Origin: an uncultured Moraxellaceae bacterium
Lineage (GTDB): Bacteria; Pseudomonadota; Gammaproteobacteria; Pseudomonadales; Moraxellaceae
Reading direction: 5' to 3'
NCBI GenBank assembly: GCA_937952925.1
Contig: CALFYA010000065.1
Span: forward strand, 1-18,193
Length of the DNA: 18,193 nucleotides
This document shows, one piece after another, positions 1 to 8,098 of the stretch. Positions within the stretch are counted from its first letter, which is position 1; every line of letters begins with the position of its first letter. A program made the translations under genes and the position numbers. The notes under the pieces are model-generated. The model was not told the DNA's origin, did not search any database, and saw nothing but the letters and a program-made list of their open reading frames with translations.

Positions 1-920
1 ACATGGCGAATCCCCAAGCGCTTCATCTCAAAATCAATCGCTCGCGCCACCACATCACGTGGTGCCAGCTCCGCTCGCTCATCAAGACGTGGCATAAAAC
101 GCTCGCCATCAGGCAAACGCAAATACGCACCTTCACCACGCATCGCTTCAGTAATCAAAAACGAACGCGCTTGTGGATGGTACAAACAGGTCGGGTGAAA
201 TTGATTAAATTCAAGATTGGCCACGCGGCAACCGGCGCGCCATGCCATCGCAATCCCATCACCGGTGGCGATATCGGGATTGGAGGTATACAAATAAGCT
301 TTGCTTGCACCACCACAGGCCAGTGCCACAAACGGCGCACGGTAAGTTTCCACCGCATCGGTATCGCTATTGAGCACATACAAGCCCACCACGCGATTGT
401 CACCCGATAGACCTAAACGCTGCGTGGTGATCACATCAATCGCTACACGATTTTCAAGTAAAGTGACGTTTGGGCATTCTTTGACGCGTTTAACCAAGGT
501 CGTCGAAATCGCCATACCGGTGGCATCCGCCGCATGGATAATCCGGCGGTGTGAGTGTCCACCTTCACGGGTCAGGTGTAGTTGTTCTTCTTCATCAAGG
601 GTAAAGCGCACCCCTTGCTTGAGCAAAAAATCCACTGCTTCACGGCCATGCTCGACCGTAAAGGCCACTGCGTCACGATGACACAGTCCCGCACCTGCAA
701 TCAGGGTATCTTCGATATGGTTGTCGGTAGAGTCAGTTTCATCAAGGACTGCCGCAACCCCACCTTGCGCATAATAAGTACTCGCTTCAGTGAGGACGGC
801 CTTGGCAAGTACCGCCACTCGCAAATGATTGGGCAGCGACAACGCAAGGGTCAAACCAGCCGCACCACTGCCTACAATCAGGACATCAAAGGCGCTCGAA
901 GGCACAACAGAATCAGGCAT
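1..920 (-). CDS. nadB: L-aspartate oxidase NadB (3' end cut off by window edge)
   Basis: This is a flavoprotein that oxidises L-aspartate to iminoaspartate, the first step of de novo NAD synthesis in the cytoplasm. The reading frame on the minus strand opens at the ATG at 918-920 and stays open for 306 codons to the window edge, so roughly the last 40% is missing. The N-terminus holds the FAD-binding dinucleotide fold, seen as VGSGAAGL at residues 16-23. It is followed by the family segments YYAQGGVAAVL, EGGHSHRRIIHAADATG and, near the substrate site, EFNQFHPTC and RGEGAYLR. These are characteristic of NadB rather than of the related succinate dehydrogenase flavoprotein. No strong ribosome binding site precedes the ATG, but residues just after it fit a normal NadB start. 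It is transcribed divergently from the protease gene starting at 1159. Confidence 0.95.
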   Translation of the reverse strand, partial: MPDSVVPSSAFDVLIVGSGAAGLTLALSLPNHLRVAVLAKAVLTEASTYYAQGGVAAVLDETDSTDNHIEDTLIAGAGLCHRDAVAFTVEHGREAVDFLLKQGVRFTLDEEEQLHLTREGGHSHRRIIHAADATGMAISTTLVKRVKECPNVTLLENRVAIDVITTQRLGLSGDNRVVGLYVLNSDTDAVETYRAPFVALACGGASKAYLYTSNPDIATGDGIAMAWRAGCRVANLEFNQFHPTCLYHPQARSFLITEAMRGEGAYLRLPDGERFMPRLDERAELAPRDVVARAIDFEMKRLGIRH

Positions 921-1158
921 GATGAGCAACGTCCAGTGACAAGCAGGTGACAGGGGTGTGAATCTGACGTGAAAATCACAAAAAAGGCAAGGGCAGAATA
1001 CATCGTAAACAGTTGACGAATACAAAAAATCGCCATACAACCGCTTGTTACGACTTGTTGCCAGTTTCTGCATAATTGTCAACGATTGGCAACGGAAACG
1101 CTTTGTACAGTCGTGTTACAAGGCTACTTTGTCCACACTTGAAACATAGGATGTCAAG
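921..1158. promoter_or_regulatory. Divergent nadB/mucD intergenic region with candidate mucD promoter
   Basis: This 238-bp gap must carry both divergent promoters. For the rightward gene, TTGACG at 1013-1018 and TACAAC at 1036-1041 are separated by 17 bp and make a reasonable sigma70-type promoter. A second -10-like CATAAT at 1071-1076 lacks a good -35; it lies between the arms of a 7-bp perfect inverted repeat, GTTGCCA at 1057-1063 and TGGCAAC at 1087-1093. No sigma-E-type GAACTT/TCTGA pair was found, although related proteases are often under envelope-stress control. No convincing promoter was found for nadB. All calls are by eye. Confidence 0.4.
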
Positions 1159-2553
1159 ATGGGTGCTACACCAATCCGTTCAACCTTTTTTGCGATGGCG
1201 CTCACCGGCATCGCCATTCAGACGAGTTACGCAGCCAGTGCAGTGGACTTCTCTCAACTGGTTGAGCAAGTCAGTCCTGCGGTGGTACGGGTCAATGTCA
1301 CCAAAAAGATGTCTGATGAAGAAATCTTGCAACAGCAAATGCCCGAACTGCTCAAGCGCTTTTTTGGCAATAACATCCAAATCCCTCAGCAGCGCCGCGC
1401 ACCGGTTGAACAAAGCGCCTATGGCAGTGCGTTCTTTATTACCCAAGATGGCTACTTGCTCACCAATCATCACGTCATTGATGATGCACGCAAAATCACC
1501 ATTACGCTCAATGATCGCCGTGAAGTAGACGCTGAGCTTGTTGGTAGTGATGCCCGTACCGATGTCGCCGTGCTCAAGGTCAAAGGCACCAGCTATCCAG
1601 CACTCAAAATTGGTGATTCTGCGGCACTCAAAGTCGGTGAGCCGGTACTGGCGATTGGCTCACCCTTTGGCTTTGACTATTCTGCATCGGCAGGGATTGT
1701 CAGCGCCAAAGCCCGTACCATGTCGCGTGAAACCGCCGTACCGTTTATTCAATCGGACGTTGCCCTCAACCCTGGCAACTCAGGTGGGCCCTTGTTTAAT
1801 CAGCGAGGCGATGTGATTGGCATCAATTCACGGATTTTTAGTGGTACTGGCGGTTATATGGGCTTATCGTTCTCCATCCCAATGGATGTGGCGATGGATG
1901 TTTTTGAGCAGATTAAGAAAAATGGAAAAGTGTCTCGTGCCTATTTAGGGGTCGTGCCACAAGACATTGATCGTAATTTGGCCGAAGTTTACAACTTACC
2001 CAAGCCAGAAGGCACGCTGCTGACCCAAGTCACACCAGACTCTCCTGCGGGCAAAGCGGGCTTGCAAGAAGGCGACATTATTTTGTCGTATGACAACCAA
2101 CCGATTATCCGCGCCACAGACCTGATCAATTTGATCAACCGCACCCGTCCCAACACCACCGTGCCTTTAGTCGTGCAGCGTGATGGTAAAAAGCTGAGCT
2201 TGAATGCCACGCTCAAAGCAGCACCAGATGACACACCTGTGGCAGAAAATGCAACCAATCCAAGCAGTGACGGCCCTGTGTTGGGTCTGCGTGTGCGTGA
2301 CCTGACCACTGAAGAGCGTGCGCAGCTCTCCGCCGCAGGCGTATTTATTGATGCGGTACAGCCCAATGGACTCGCTGCACGCTCACGCCTAAGTCCAGGA
2401 GATGTCATCACCAAGCTCAACAATCAAGCCACGCCGAATGTCACGGCATTTGCTGAAGCACTCAAAAAATTACCCACCAATAAAGTCGTTGGGGTTTCCA
2501 TTTTGCGCGGTGGGATGCCGATTATTTTGGGCTTACGGATCGAAAAAGAATAG
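1159..2553 (+). CDS. mucD: Do-family periplasmic serine protease (MucD/DegP-like)
   Basis: This is a secreted trypsin-like protease/chaperone that degrades misfolded envelope proteins in the periplasm. The 464-residue product has a signal peptide (hydrophobic core about residues 8-20, likely cleavage around SYA-AS near 25). The protease domain carries the full catalytic triad: His105 in TNHHVID, Asp135 in DARTDVAVLK and Ser208 in NPGNSGGP. Two PDZ domains follow, about residues 260-350 and 370-460. Length and the two-PDZ layout match MucD/DegP/DegQ. The usual GSGF segment reads GSAFF here. The start is set by TAGGA at 1147-1151, 7 bases before the ATG. In Pseudomonas mucD closes the algU-mucABCD operon and nadB lies beside it; here the protease sits directly next to nadB. 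DegQ or DegP is an equally fair name on sequence alone. Confidence 0.9.
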   Translation: MGATPIRSTFFAMALTGIAIQTSYAASAVDFSQLVEQVSPAVVRVNVTKKMSDEEILQQQMPELLKRFFGNNIQIPQQRRAPVEQSAYGSAFFITQDGYLLTNHHVIDDARKITITLNDRREVDAELVGSDARTDVAVLKVKGTSYPALKIGDSAALKVGEPVLAIGSPFGFDYSASAGIVSAKARTMSRETAVPFIQSDVALNPGNSGGPLFNQRGDVIGINSRIFSGTGGYMGLSFSIPMDVAMDVFEQIKKNGKVSRAYLGVVPQDIDRNLAEVYNLPKPEGTLLTQVTPDSPAGKAGLQEGDIILSYDNQPIIRATDLINLINRTRPNTTVPLVVQRDGKKLSLNATLKAAPDDTPVAENATNPSSDGPVLGLRVRDLTTEERAQLSAAGVFIDAVQPNGLAARSRLSPGDVITKLNNQATPNVTAFAEALKKLPTNKVVGVSILRGGMPIILGLRIEKE

Positions 2554-2573
2554 GCTCTCAAAAGTTGTCACTC

Positions 2574-2605
2574 AAATAGGGGATAGGGACTGTCCCTTAT
2601 TTGGG
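2574..2605. repeat. REP-like imperfect palindrome
   Basis: The core GGGACTGTCCC (2586-2596) is a hairpin with a 3-base loop if GGGA pairs with TCCC. It is flanked by near-symmetrical AT-rich arms, CAAATAGGGGATA on the left and TTATTTGGG on the right. Similar short palindromes with a GGGAC/GTCCC core are common as dispersed intergenic repeats in gammaproteobacteria. Only one copy of the full palindrome lies in this window, so calling it a repeat is an inference. Confidence 0.35.
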
Positions 2606-2630
2606 TGATAATCTGTGCCGGAAAGCACAT

Positions 2631-2655
2631 CCAAGTTGAACTTGGCATGTTTTTT
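2631..2655 (+). terminator. Weak rho-independent terminator after mucD
   Basis: The sequence CCAAGTTGAACTTGG at 2631-2645 folds into a 6-bp stem with a 3-base loop. After a 4-base spacer comes a run of six T at 2650-2655. The stem is short and only half GC, and the T run is not immediately adjacent, so termination may be partial. Confidence 0.45.
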
Positions 2656-2778
2656 GTTAATACAAATACGCTTAACCAAAAGTAACGCGGTACGGCTTGT
2701 CAGTTGCGATTGAACGAGCGAGCATTGCGCCTCGATTGACCATCGGTCGGTCGTTATCTTGAAATGACAATATGATCG

Positions 2779-2813
2779 AGATCGGCCATTCATGCTGCGG
2801 CATCGGCTGATCT
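2779..2813 (+). promoter_or_regulatory. Candidate RNA hairpin in the kps operon leader
   Basis: AGATCGGCC at 2779-2787 pairs with GGCTGATCT at 2805-2813 over 9 bp with one G-U pair. Inside it ATGC (2792-2795) pairs with GCAT (2800-2803) around the loop TGCG. It lies about 75 bases before the kpsF start and is followed by a T-rich stretch near 2830. It could be an attenuator, a processing site or a structured 5' untranslated region; the sequence does not decide which. Confidence 0.35.
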
Positions 2814-2886
2814 ATCTGCTTTAGGTGGTTTTTGTTTGCTTAGGATGAGTGAAACATACCCCGTAAACACATTTTAGAGGTGAATC

Positions 2887-3846
2887 ATGCAGCATCTAGC
2901 CGAAATCGAAGTGATTAGTCTGGGCGCCAGTGTTTTTTATAAACAAGCGGAGAGTCTGCAACAAATTGGAAGTCAGCTCGACCACGACTTCTTTGAAGCT
3001 GTGCAAACCATTTACCATACCACCGGACGCGTGATTGTCTCAGGCATGGGCAAAAGTGGGCATATTGGCCGCAAAATTGCCGCTACACTCGCATCGACGG
3101 GCACACCGAGTTTCTTTGTGCATCCTGCTGAAGCCTTCCACGGTGATTTGGGGATGATTACCCCGCAAGATACCGTGATTTTGTTGTCCAACAGCGGTAA
3201 AACAGAGGAAGTTGTCCGCTTGCTGCCGTATCTCAAAGAAATTAATGTGCCGATTATTGCCATTTGTGGCGTGCGTGACTCCACGCTTGGTCAAGAAGCG
3301 AGCATTGTGTTGGAAGTGCCGATTGAGCGCGAAGTGTGTCCCAACAACTTAGCCCCAACCACCTCCACCACCGCCACCCTCGCCATGGGTGATGCTGTTG
3401 CTGTTGCTTTGATCAAGCTGCGCCAATTTGAGCCTAAAGATTTTGCCCGTTTCCATCCGGGCGGATCGTTGGGACGCATGCTGCTCACCCGTATCCAAGA
3501 TGTAATGCATCACAAAGTGCCGATGGCGGATACTCAAGCGAGTTTCCCTGAAGTGATTGATGTGATGACCAAGGGCTGCCTTGGCGTGTGTGTGGTGGTC
3601 AATGATCAGCAAGTCGTTGGTATTATTACCGATGGCGATGTTCGCCGTACGTTTGCACAACACGGAGAGGTTGCATACCGTGTCAAAGCTTGTGATATGA
3701 TGAGCGCCCCGCCACTGGTGATTGCTGCGAATGCCAAACTTGAGGTTGCTCGTCAAATGATGAAAACACATCAAGTCTCTGCCTTAATTGTTCAAAACAG
3801 TCATGCAGAAACCATTGGCATTCTAAAACTACATGATGTCGACTAA
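2887..3846 (+). CDS. kpsF: D-arabinose 5-phosphate isomerase, KpsF/KdsD family
   Basis: The enzyme interconverts D-ribulose 5-phosphate and D-arabinose 5-phosphate, the first committed precursor of Kdo, in the cytoplasm. The 319-residue protein has an N-terminal SIS domain (about residues 35-180) and two CBS domains (about 205-319). Residues known to be catalytic in E. coli KdsD are all present by alignment from memory: Lys56 (GMGKSGHIG), Glu108 (SNSGKTEE), Glu149 (IEREVCPNNLAPTTS) and His190 (FHPGGSLG). AGAGGTG at 2876-2882 is a strong ribosome binding site for the ATG. The C-terminus stops right after KLHDVD, a few residues shorter than the roughly 328 of KdsD, and overlaps the kpsM start by 14 bp. 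It is the first gene of the capsule operon. A second, housekeeping kdsD copy may exist elsewhere. Confidence 0.93.
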   Translation: MQHLAEIEVISLGASVFYKQAESLQQIGSQLDHDFFEAVQTIYHTTGRVIVSGMGKSGHIGRKIAATLASTGTPSFFVHPAEAFHGDLGMITPQDTVILLSNSGKTEEVVRLLPYLKEINVPIIAICGVRDSTLGQEASIVLEVPIEREVCPNNLAPTTSTTATLAMGDAVAVALIKLRQFEPKDFARFHPGGSLGRMLLTRIQDVMHHKVPMADTQASFPEVIDVMTKGCLGVCVVVNDQQVVGIITDGDVRRTFAQHGEVAYRVKACDMMSAPPLVIAANAKLEVARQMMKTHQVSALIVQNSHAETIGILKLHDVD

Positions 3847-4645
3847 TCCAGACCGTCCTGTTCCTCCTAGACGCAGTGGCTTTCAGATTCAAGCTGCTGC
3901 GATCCGCGCCCTGTTTTTACGCGAATTACAAACACGATTTGGGGGTTATCGCCTCGGTTATTTTTGGGCGATTATGGAACCTGGCATGCATGTGTTGTTT
4001 ATGGTTCTGCTGCTCTCCACCGTCATGGGGCGTACCATCCCCGGCATGAGCTACGGCCTGTTTTTGGTGTCTGGCATCCTGCCATGGTTTATGTTTTCCA
4101 ATATTATTACGCGTGCACTTGGTGCCGTCTCAGCCAATAAAGGCTTGTTTAATTATCGACCGGTCAAACCGATTGACGCGGTGATTGCGCGTGCGGCGCT
4201 GGAGCTGAGCATTTACTTTTGGGTGTATGTGGTGATGCTGATGGTGCTTGCGTGGATGGGCGAGCCTGTGAGTATGAGCAATATTCCCTTGTTATTGCTG
4301 GCGTGGAGCATGTTGTGGCTCTTGTCGTTTGGCATCTCATTGGTGATGATGGTACTCGGACACTACTCCGAAGAAGTGTCTAAAGTGGTCTCGATTGCCA
4401 CACGGATTTTATATTTTACCTCTGGGATCTTGTACTCAGTGCATGCCATTCCGCAGCAGTACCAGATTTATGTGCTATGGAATCCAGTTTTACATGCCAT
4501 TGAATATATTCGACATTGTATCAGCCCTGCCTATCCGGCTGACCACATTAGCTTGGCGTATTTGACCGTGACCACCATTGTCATGTTGTTTGTAGGGTTA
4601 TTGCTTTATAAATACCGTGAGCGACGGATGATGACCTCAACATGA
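3833..4645 (+). CDS. kpsM: Capsule ABC transporter inner-membrane subunit KpsM
   Basis: This is the membrane half of the ABC-2 transporter that moves lipid-linked capsular polysaccharide across the inner membrane. The 270-residue protein opens with a short polar stretch, then the family N-terminus FLRELQTRFGGYRLGYFWAI (about residues 30-49) and about six hydrophobic segments. These include FMVLLLSTV, LFLVSGILPWFMFSNI, VYVVMLMVLAWM, LLSFGISLVMMVLG and LTVTTIVMLFVGLLL. It ends with a basic cytoplasmic tail (KYRERRMM). The start overlaps the kpsF end by 14 bp and has no clear ribosome binding site, which implies translational coupling; the second codon is also ATG (3836) and could be used instead. 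Its stop overlaps the kpsT start by 4 bp. Length is close to E. coli KpsM (258). Confidence 0.94.
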   Translation: MMSTNPDRPVPPRRSGFQIQAAAIRALFLRELQTRFGGYRLGYFWAIMEPGMHVLFMVLLLSTVMGRTIPGMSYGLFLVSGILPWFMFSNIITRALGAVSANKGLFNYRPVKPIDAVIARAALELSIYFWVYVVMLMVLAWMGEPVSMSNIPLLLLAWSMLWLLSFGISLVMMVLGHYSEEVSKVVSIATRILYFTSGILYSVHAIPQQYQIYVLWNPVLHAIEYIRHCISPAYPADHISLAYLTVTTIVMLFVGLLLYKYRERRMMTST

Positions 4646-5310
4646 TTAAACTCGATCACATCACCAAGTCTTATATGACCTCCAAGGGTCGACACTACTT
4701 GTTTAAAGATCTGACCATGGAAATCCCTGGTGGCAAAAGTATCGGCCTGCTCGGCAAAAATGGCGCAGGGAAAAGTACTTTGCTGCGGATTTTGGGTGGG
4801 ATTGATTACCCAGACTCTGGTCGAGTGGTCACGGACTCACGGATTTCATGGCCGGTCGGACTTGCAGGCGGCTTTCAAGGCAGTCTTACCGGTCGGCAGA
4901 ATGTTCGCTTTGTGGCACGCTTGTATGTGCCCGAAGAACAAGTGCCCGAAAAGGTCAAATTTGTCGAAGATTTTGCCGAAATTGGCAAATATTTTGACAT
5001 GCCGGTCAAAAGTTACTCGTCAGGGATGCGTGCACGTCTCACATTTGGCATGAGCATGGCATTTGATTTTGATTACTACTTGATTGATGAAGTCAGCAGT
5101 GTAGGTGACACCAGTTTTCGGCAAAAAAGTGCGGACTTGATTGAGCAAAAACGCCAAAGTGCCAGTGTGATTTTGGTCACACACAATCTCAAACGCTTGG
5201 CAGAACAGTGTGATGTTGCAGTCATACTTGGACAAGGTCAGGCTCAGTATTTCGACGATATCGCACAGGCGATCGAGGTGTATGAAAGTTATGCTCAAAA
5301 CAAAGCATAG
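4642..5310 (+). CDS. kpsT: Capsule ABC transporter ATP-binding subunit KpsT
   Basis: This is the ATPase that drives KpsM. In its 222 residues one sees Walker A GKNGAGKST (38-46), the signature loop YSSGMRARL (125-133), Walker B YYLIDE with catalytic Glu150, and the switch histidine His181 in VTHN. The signature SSGMR, in place of the usual LSGGQ, is typical of polysaccharide exporters of the KpsT/Wzt type. There is no C-terminal carbohydrate-binding extension as in Wzt, which fits a group 2 capsule exporter. It is translationally coupled to kpsM through an ATGA overlap, and its end overlaps the start of kpsE. Confidence 0.95.
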   Translation: MIKLDHITKSYMTSKGRHYLFKDLTMEIPGGKSIGLLGKNGAGKSTLLRILGGIDYPDSGRVVTDSRISWPVGLAGGFQGSLTGRQNVRFVARLYVPEEQVPEKVKFVEDFAEIGKYFDMPVKSYSSGMRARLTFGMSMAFDFDYYLIDEVSSVGDTSFRQKSADLIEQKRQSASVILVTHNLKRLAEQCDVAVILGQGQAQYFDDIAQAIEVYESYAQNKA

Positions 5311-6394
5311 AACTTTGAACACTGCACTGGCAGTTGTCCTGATTGGTGTGCCGATGGTCAGCACTACCGCGTATGTGTTTATGGCGGCTCAACAGCGCTA
5401 TGTCAGTGAATCCATTGTGGCGGTGAAGCGAGTCAGTGAACCGACCTCCATGCCGACTGGTGGTTTGAGCGCCCTGATCGGTGTCAACAACACCAGCATC
5501 GAAGACGCACAATATCTCAAAGAGTACATCCAATCGGCGGACATGTTGCAGCGGCTAGACCAGCAGCTCAACCTGCGTGCCGCGTTTGTGGGCAACGGCC
5601 ACGATCCGATTTTTCAGCTCAGCTCAGATGCCACCAAAGAGCAGTTGCTCAAATTTTATCGTAAGCGTGTCCAAATCAGCTTAGATGAAAAGACCTATTT
5701 GTTGACCATCACCACAGAAGGATTTGAGCCGGATTTTGCGCTCAAATTTAACCAAGTGATTTTGGCAGAAAGTGATCGCTTCATTAACCAGATCTCACAA
5801 AAGGTCGCGCAAGAGCAGTTGGCACAAGCCGAAAAACAGCTTGCAGATGCTTCACAGCGTTTGGCAACGTCCAAAGAAGAGCTACTTGCGTATCAAAATA
5901 AAAATAAAGTGTTTGATCCTGCCGTCAATGCAGAGTCTATCAGCCAACTAATTGCAGGGCTGAAGGCTAACTTGGCTGAGCTACAAACCCAAGAAAGAAC
6001 CTTGCTGTCTTATCTCAATCCCGATACGCCGCAAGTGGTGTCTGTGCGCAGTCAAATCCAAGCGGTTGAACAGCAAATTGCCCAAGAGCAAGCCAAGCTG
6101 ACCTCACCCAACGAAACCAAACTCAATCGTCAAGCGGTACAGTTTGAAACGCTCAAATCGAATGTTGAATTTAGCGTAGATCTGTACAAACTCGCGCTCA
6201 CGTCGTTGGAAACCTCACGTTTAGAAGCCGTGCGGAAGATGAAAAACGTGATCGTGATTTCATCACCGCAGCGAGCACAAGAGGCCTTGTATCCACGGCA
6301 ATGGTACTTGATGCTATCGACCTTCTTGATTTGTTGTTTACTCTACGCCATTACACGGCTATCACTTTCGGTCATTCGTGATCATCAGGACTAA
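5291..6394 (+). CDS. kpsE: Capsule export periplasmic adaptor KpsE
   Basis: This is a polysaccharide co-polymerase-family inner-membrane protein that spans the periplasm and links the KpsMT exporter to the outer-membrane protein KpsD. From the ATG at 5291 it has 367 residues: an N-terminal membrane segment (about 13-35), a large periplasmic part with a glutamine- and alanine-rich coiled coil (about 180-290), and a C-terminal membrane segment (about 335-357). The last two features match KpsE/BexC/CtrB. An ATG at 5282 in the same frame adds three residues; GAGGTG at 5275-5280 is too close to that start and a little far from 5291, so the choice is uncertain. The reading frame continues upstream inside kpsT without meaning. 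The gene overlaps kpsT by about 20 bp. Confidence 0.92.
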   Translation: MLKTKHRTLNTALAVVLIGVPMVSTTAYVFMAAQQRYVSESIVAVKRVSEPTSMPTGGLSALIGVNNTSIEDAQYLKEYIQSADMLQRLDQQLNLRAAFVGNGHDPIFQLSSDATKEQLLKFYRKRVQISLDEKTYLLTITTEGFEPDFALKFNQVILAESDRFINQISQKVAQEQLAQAEKQLADASQRLATSKEELLAYQNKNKVFDPAVNAESISQLIAGLKANLAELQTQERTLLSYLNPDTPQVVSVRSQIQAVEQQIAQEQAKLTSPNETKLNRQAVQFETLKSNVEFSVDLYKLALTSLETSRLEAVRKMKNVIVISSPQRAQEALYPRQWYLMLSTFLICCLLYAITRLSLSVIRDHQD

Positions 6395-6401
6395 ATCGGG
6401 T

Positions 6402-8081
6402 ATGTTTATGATGAAGTATCGTGTTTCAGTGCTGATGACTGCGCTCTTGGCCACCTCTCACGCTTCCGCAGCGATCCTCGATTTTTTAGGGCAACCGACC
6501 GAAACGCCCATCAATTCTATGGCGCCCACCACGCCTCCGGTGGTGATGCCTAGTCAAGCCGTTTTGCAATCGCAAGCCGTTACGACAGGTCAGGCTCAGC
6601 CCATCAAAATGTTTGGCGAGCAATTGTTCCGTGGTGCATTTGCCAATACATCGGGCAGTACCTTCAACGCCAGCTATATGATTAATCCCGGTGACAATGT
6701 CCAGCTGCGGATGTGGGGCGCGTATCAATTTTCAGGCACGCTAAGCGTCGATCCCAAAGGCAATATTTTTATTCCCAATGTTGGGCCCGTACAAGTGGCA
6801 GGGGTCAACAATGGTCAATTACAAAAACTAATCGAGCAAAATGTCCGTCGTGTCTACCGCGAAAATGTCGGAATCTATGCTGCACTCGAAACCGCGCAAC
6901 CCATCAAAGTATTTGTGACCGGCTTTGTCACTCAGCCGGGTTACTATGGTGGGGTATCCACAGATTCAGCGCTGTCCTATCTTGATCGTGCAGGTGGGGT
7001 GGATGCGGTGCGTGGCAGCTATGTCGATGTCGAAATTCGTCGGCAAGGTAAAATCATGCAAACCATCAATTTGTATGATTTTTTATTGTCTGGTAATTTG
7101 CAGCCATTTTCATTTCGCGATGGTGACGTGATTGTGGTTGCACCACGCAAACAGACTTTCAACATCGCAGGTGAAGTGTACAACGCCTACGAGTTTGAGT
7201 TTGATTTACCAGAATTAACCGTCGCACGCGCCTTACAAGTGGCACGCGTCAAGCCGGGTGCAACCCATATCAGCATCCAGCGGCGTCAGGGGCAAGAGTA
7301 TCGCAGCGAATACTATCCGATTGCTGCTGCTGGTCAAGTGTTGCTCAAAGACGGCGATACCTTGACCGTTACTTCAGATCGGTTTGCGGGTACGATTCAA
7401 GTCCGTATAGAAGGTGCACATGCGGGGGAGCATGCATTGGTCTTGCCTTATGGTGCAACCTTAAGCCAAGTGGCCAAAACCTTCAAAGCCAACTCACTGT
7501 CTGATTTTGAGCATATCCAGCTGTACCGCAAATCGGTTGCACTCAAGCAAAAAGAAATGCTGGATCTGTCGTTGAATAAACTCGAAGAGGCCACTTTTTC
7601 TGTCCGTTCAGCCACCACCGAAGAAGCATCGCTGCGTGCCAAAGATGCTGAGTTGATCAAACAGTTTGTGGCCAAAGCGCGTACCATCATGCCCAAAGGG
7701 CAAGTGATTGTGCAGGCCAGCAATCTAGATCAAGTGATTTTGGAAGAAGGTGATGTGATCCGGATTCCAGAAAAGACCTCTGTGACCATCGTTCATGGCG
7801 AAGTGATGTTTCCCAATGCCATCACTTGGCAAGCGGGTATGACAGTTGCTGACTATGTCAAACTCGTCGGTGGTTACACTCAAAGTTCTGATAAATCAAA
7901 AATTATTGTGCTAAAACCCAACGGTGAAGCCAAGCAAGTCAATGCCAAATATCAATTGGCACAAGGCGAAGAAGTGATGGTACTACCGAAGGTCAATGCC
8001 AAACGCATTGAAGTGACGCGTGGAATTTCACAAATTCTGTATCAACTCGCGATTGCAGCGAAAGTTGTCCTTGATCTGTAA
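6402..8081 (+). CDS. kpsD: Outer-membrane polysaccharide export protein KpsD
   Basis: This OPX-family protein forms the outer-membrane/periplasmic exit for the capsule. From the ATG at 6402 it has 559 residues, matching E. coli KpsD (about 558). A signal peptide covers residues 1-23 with an ASA-AI cleavage site and no lipobox cysteine, as in KpsD and unlike the lipoprotein Wza. The polysaccharide export domain follows (NPGDNVQLRMWG, then DPKGNIFIPNVGPVQVAG), and then several SLBB-type segments such as VFVTGFVTQPGYYGG and ITIVHGEV-like repeats toward the C-terminus. In-frame ATGs at 6408 and 6411 are also possible starts; GGG at 6398-6400 favours 6408. It begins 7 bp after the kpsE stop. Confidence 0.93.
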   Translation: MFMMKYRVSVLMTALLATSHASAAILDFLGQPTETPINSMAPTTPPVVMPSQAVLQSQAVTTGQAQPIKMFGEQLFRGAFANTSGSTFNASYMINPGDNVQLRMWGAYQFSGTLSVDPKGNIFIPNVGPVQVAGVNNGQLQKLIEQNVRRVYRENVGIYAALETAQPIKVFVTGFVTQPGYYGGVSTDSALSYLDRAGGVDAVRGSYVDVEIRRQGKIMQTINLYDFLLSGNLQPFSFRDGDVIVVAPRKQTFNIAGEVYNAYEFEFDLPELTVARALQVARVKPGATHISIQRRQGQEYRSEYYPIAAAGQVLLKDGDTLTVTSDRFAGTIQVRIEGAHAGEHALVLPYGATLSQVAKTFKANSLSDFEHIQLYRKSVALKQKEMLDLSLNKLEEATFSVRSATTEEASLRAKDAELIKQFVAKARTIMPKGQVIVQASNLDQVILEEGDVIRIPEKTSVTIVHGEVMFPNAITWQAGMTVADYVKLVGGYTQSSDKSKIIVLKPNGEAKQVNAKYQLAQGEEVMVLPKVNAKRIEVTRGISQILYQLAIAAKVVLDL

Positions 8082-8098
8082 TTGGGGTGCAGTCAACC

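Larger units (their letters stand above)
2554..2886. other. 333-bp gap between mucD and kpsF: palindrome, weak terminator, structured leader
   Basis: No credible gene was seen on either strand. From left to right it holds a REP-like palindrome (2574-2605), a small hairpin TGTGC/GCACA (2614-2629), a weak rho-independent terminator for mucD (2631-2655), a separated inverted repeat CTCGAT/ATCGAG (2731-2736 and 2775-2780), a longer hairpin (2779-2813), and the kpsF ribosome binding site. The capsule operon promoter should be here, but no clean -35/-10 pair stands out; TTGGCA at 2642-2647 followed 17 bp later by AATACG is the best weak match. No JUMPstart/ops element (GGCGGTAG) is present. Confidence 0.6.

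Noticed and set aside
3..410. 135-codon plus-strand frame over nadB
   Set aside because: Antisense to an unmistakable NadB coding region.
2683..2694. ops-like sequence GCGGTACG in the kps leader
   Set aside because: Only the inner GCGGTA matches GGCGGTAG and the rest of JUMPstart is missing; such a short match is expected by chance.
2572..2793. 73-codon minus-strand frame in the mucD-kpsF gap
   Set aside because: No recognisable protein motifs and no ribosome binding site; it covers hairpins that explain the sequence better.
3349..3774. 141-codon minus-strand frame inside kpsF with a glycine run
   Set aside because: Antisense shadow of the conserved TTSTTAT codons of kpsF; the ACC/GCC run is coding bias and not a repeat element.
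5210..5281. Upstream extension of the kpsE frame
   Set aside because: It lies wholly inside the conserved end of kpsT and gives a meaningless leader before the membrane segment.
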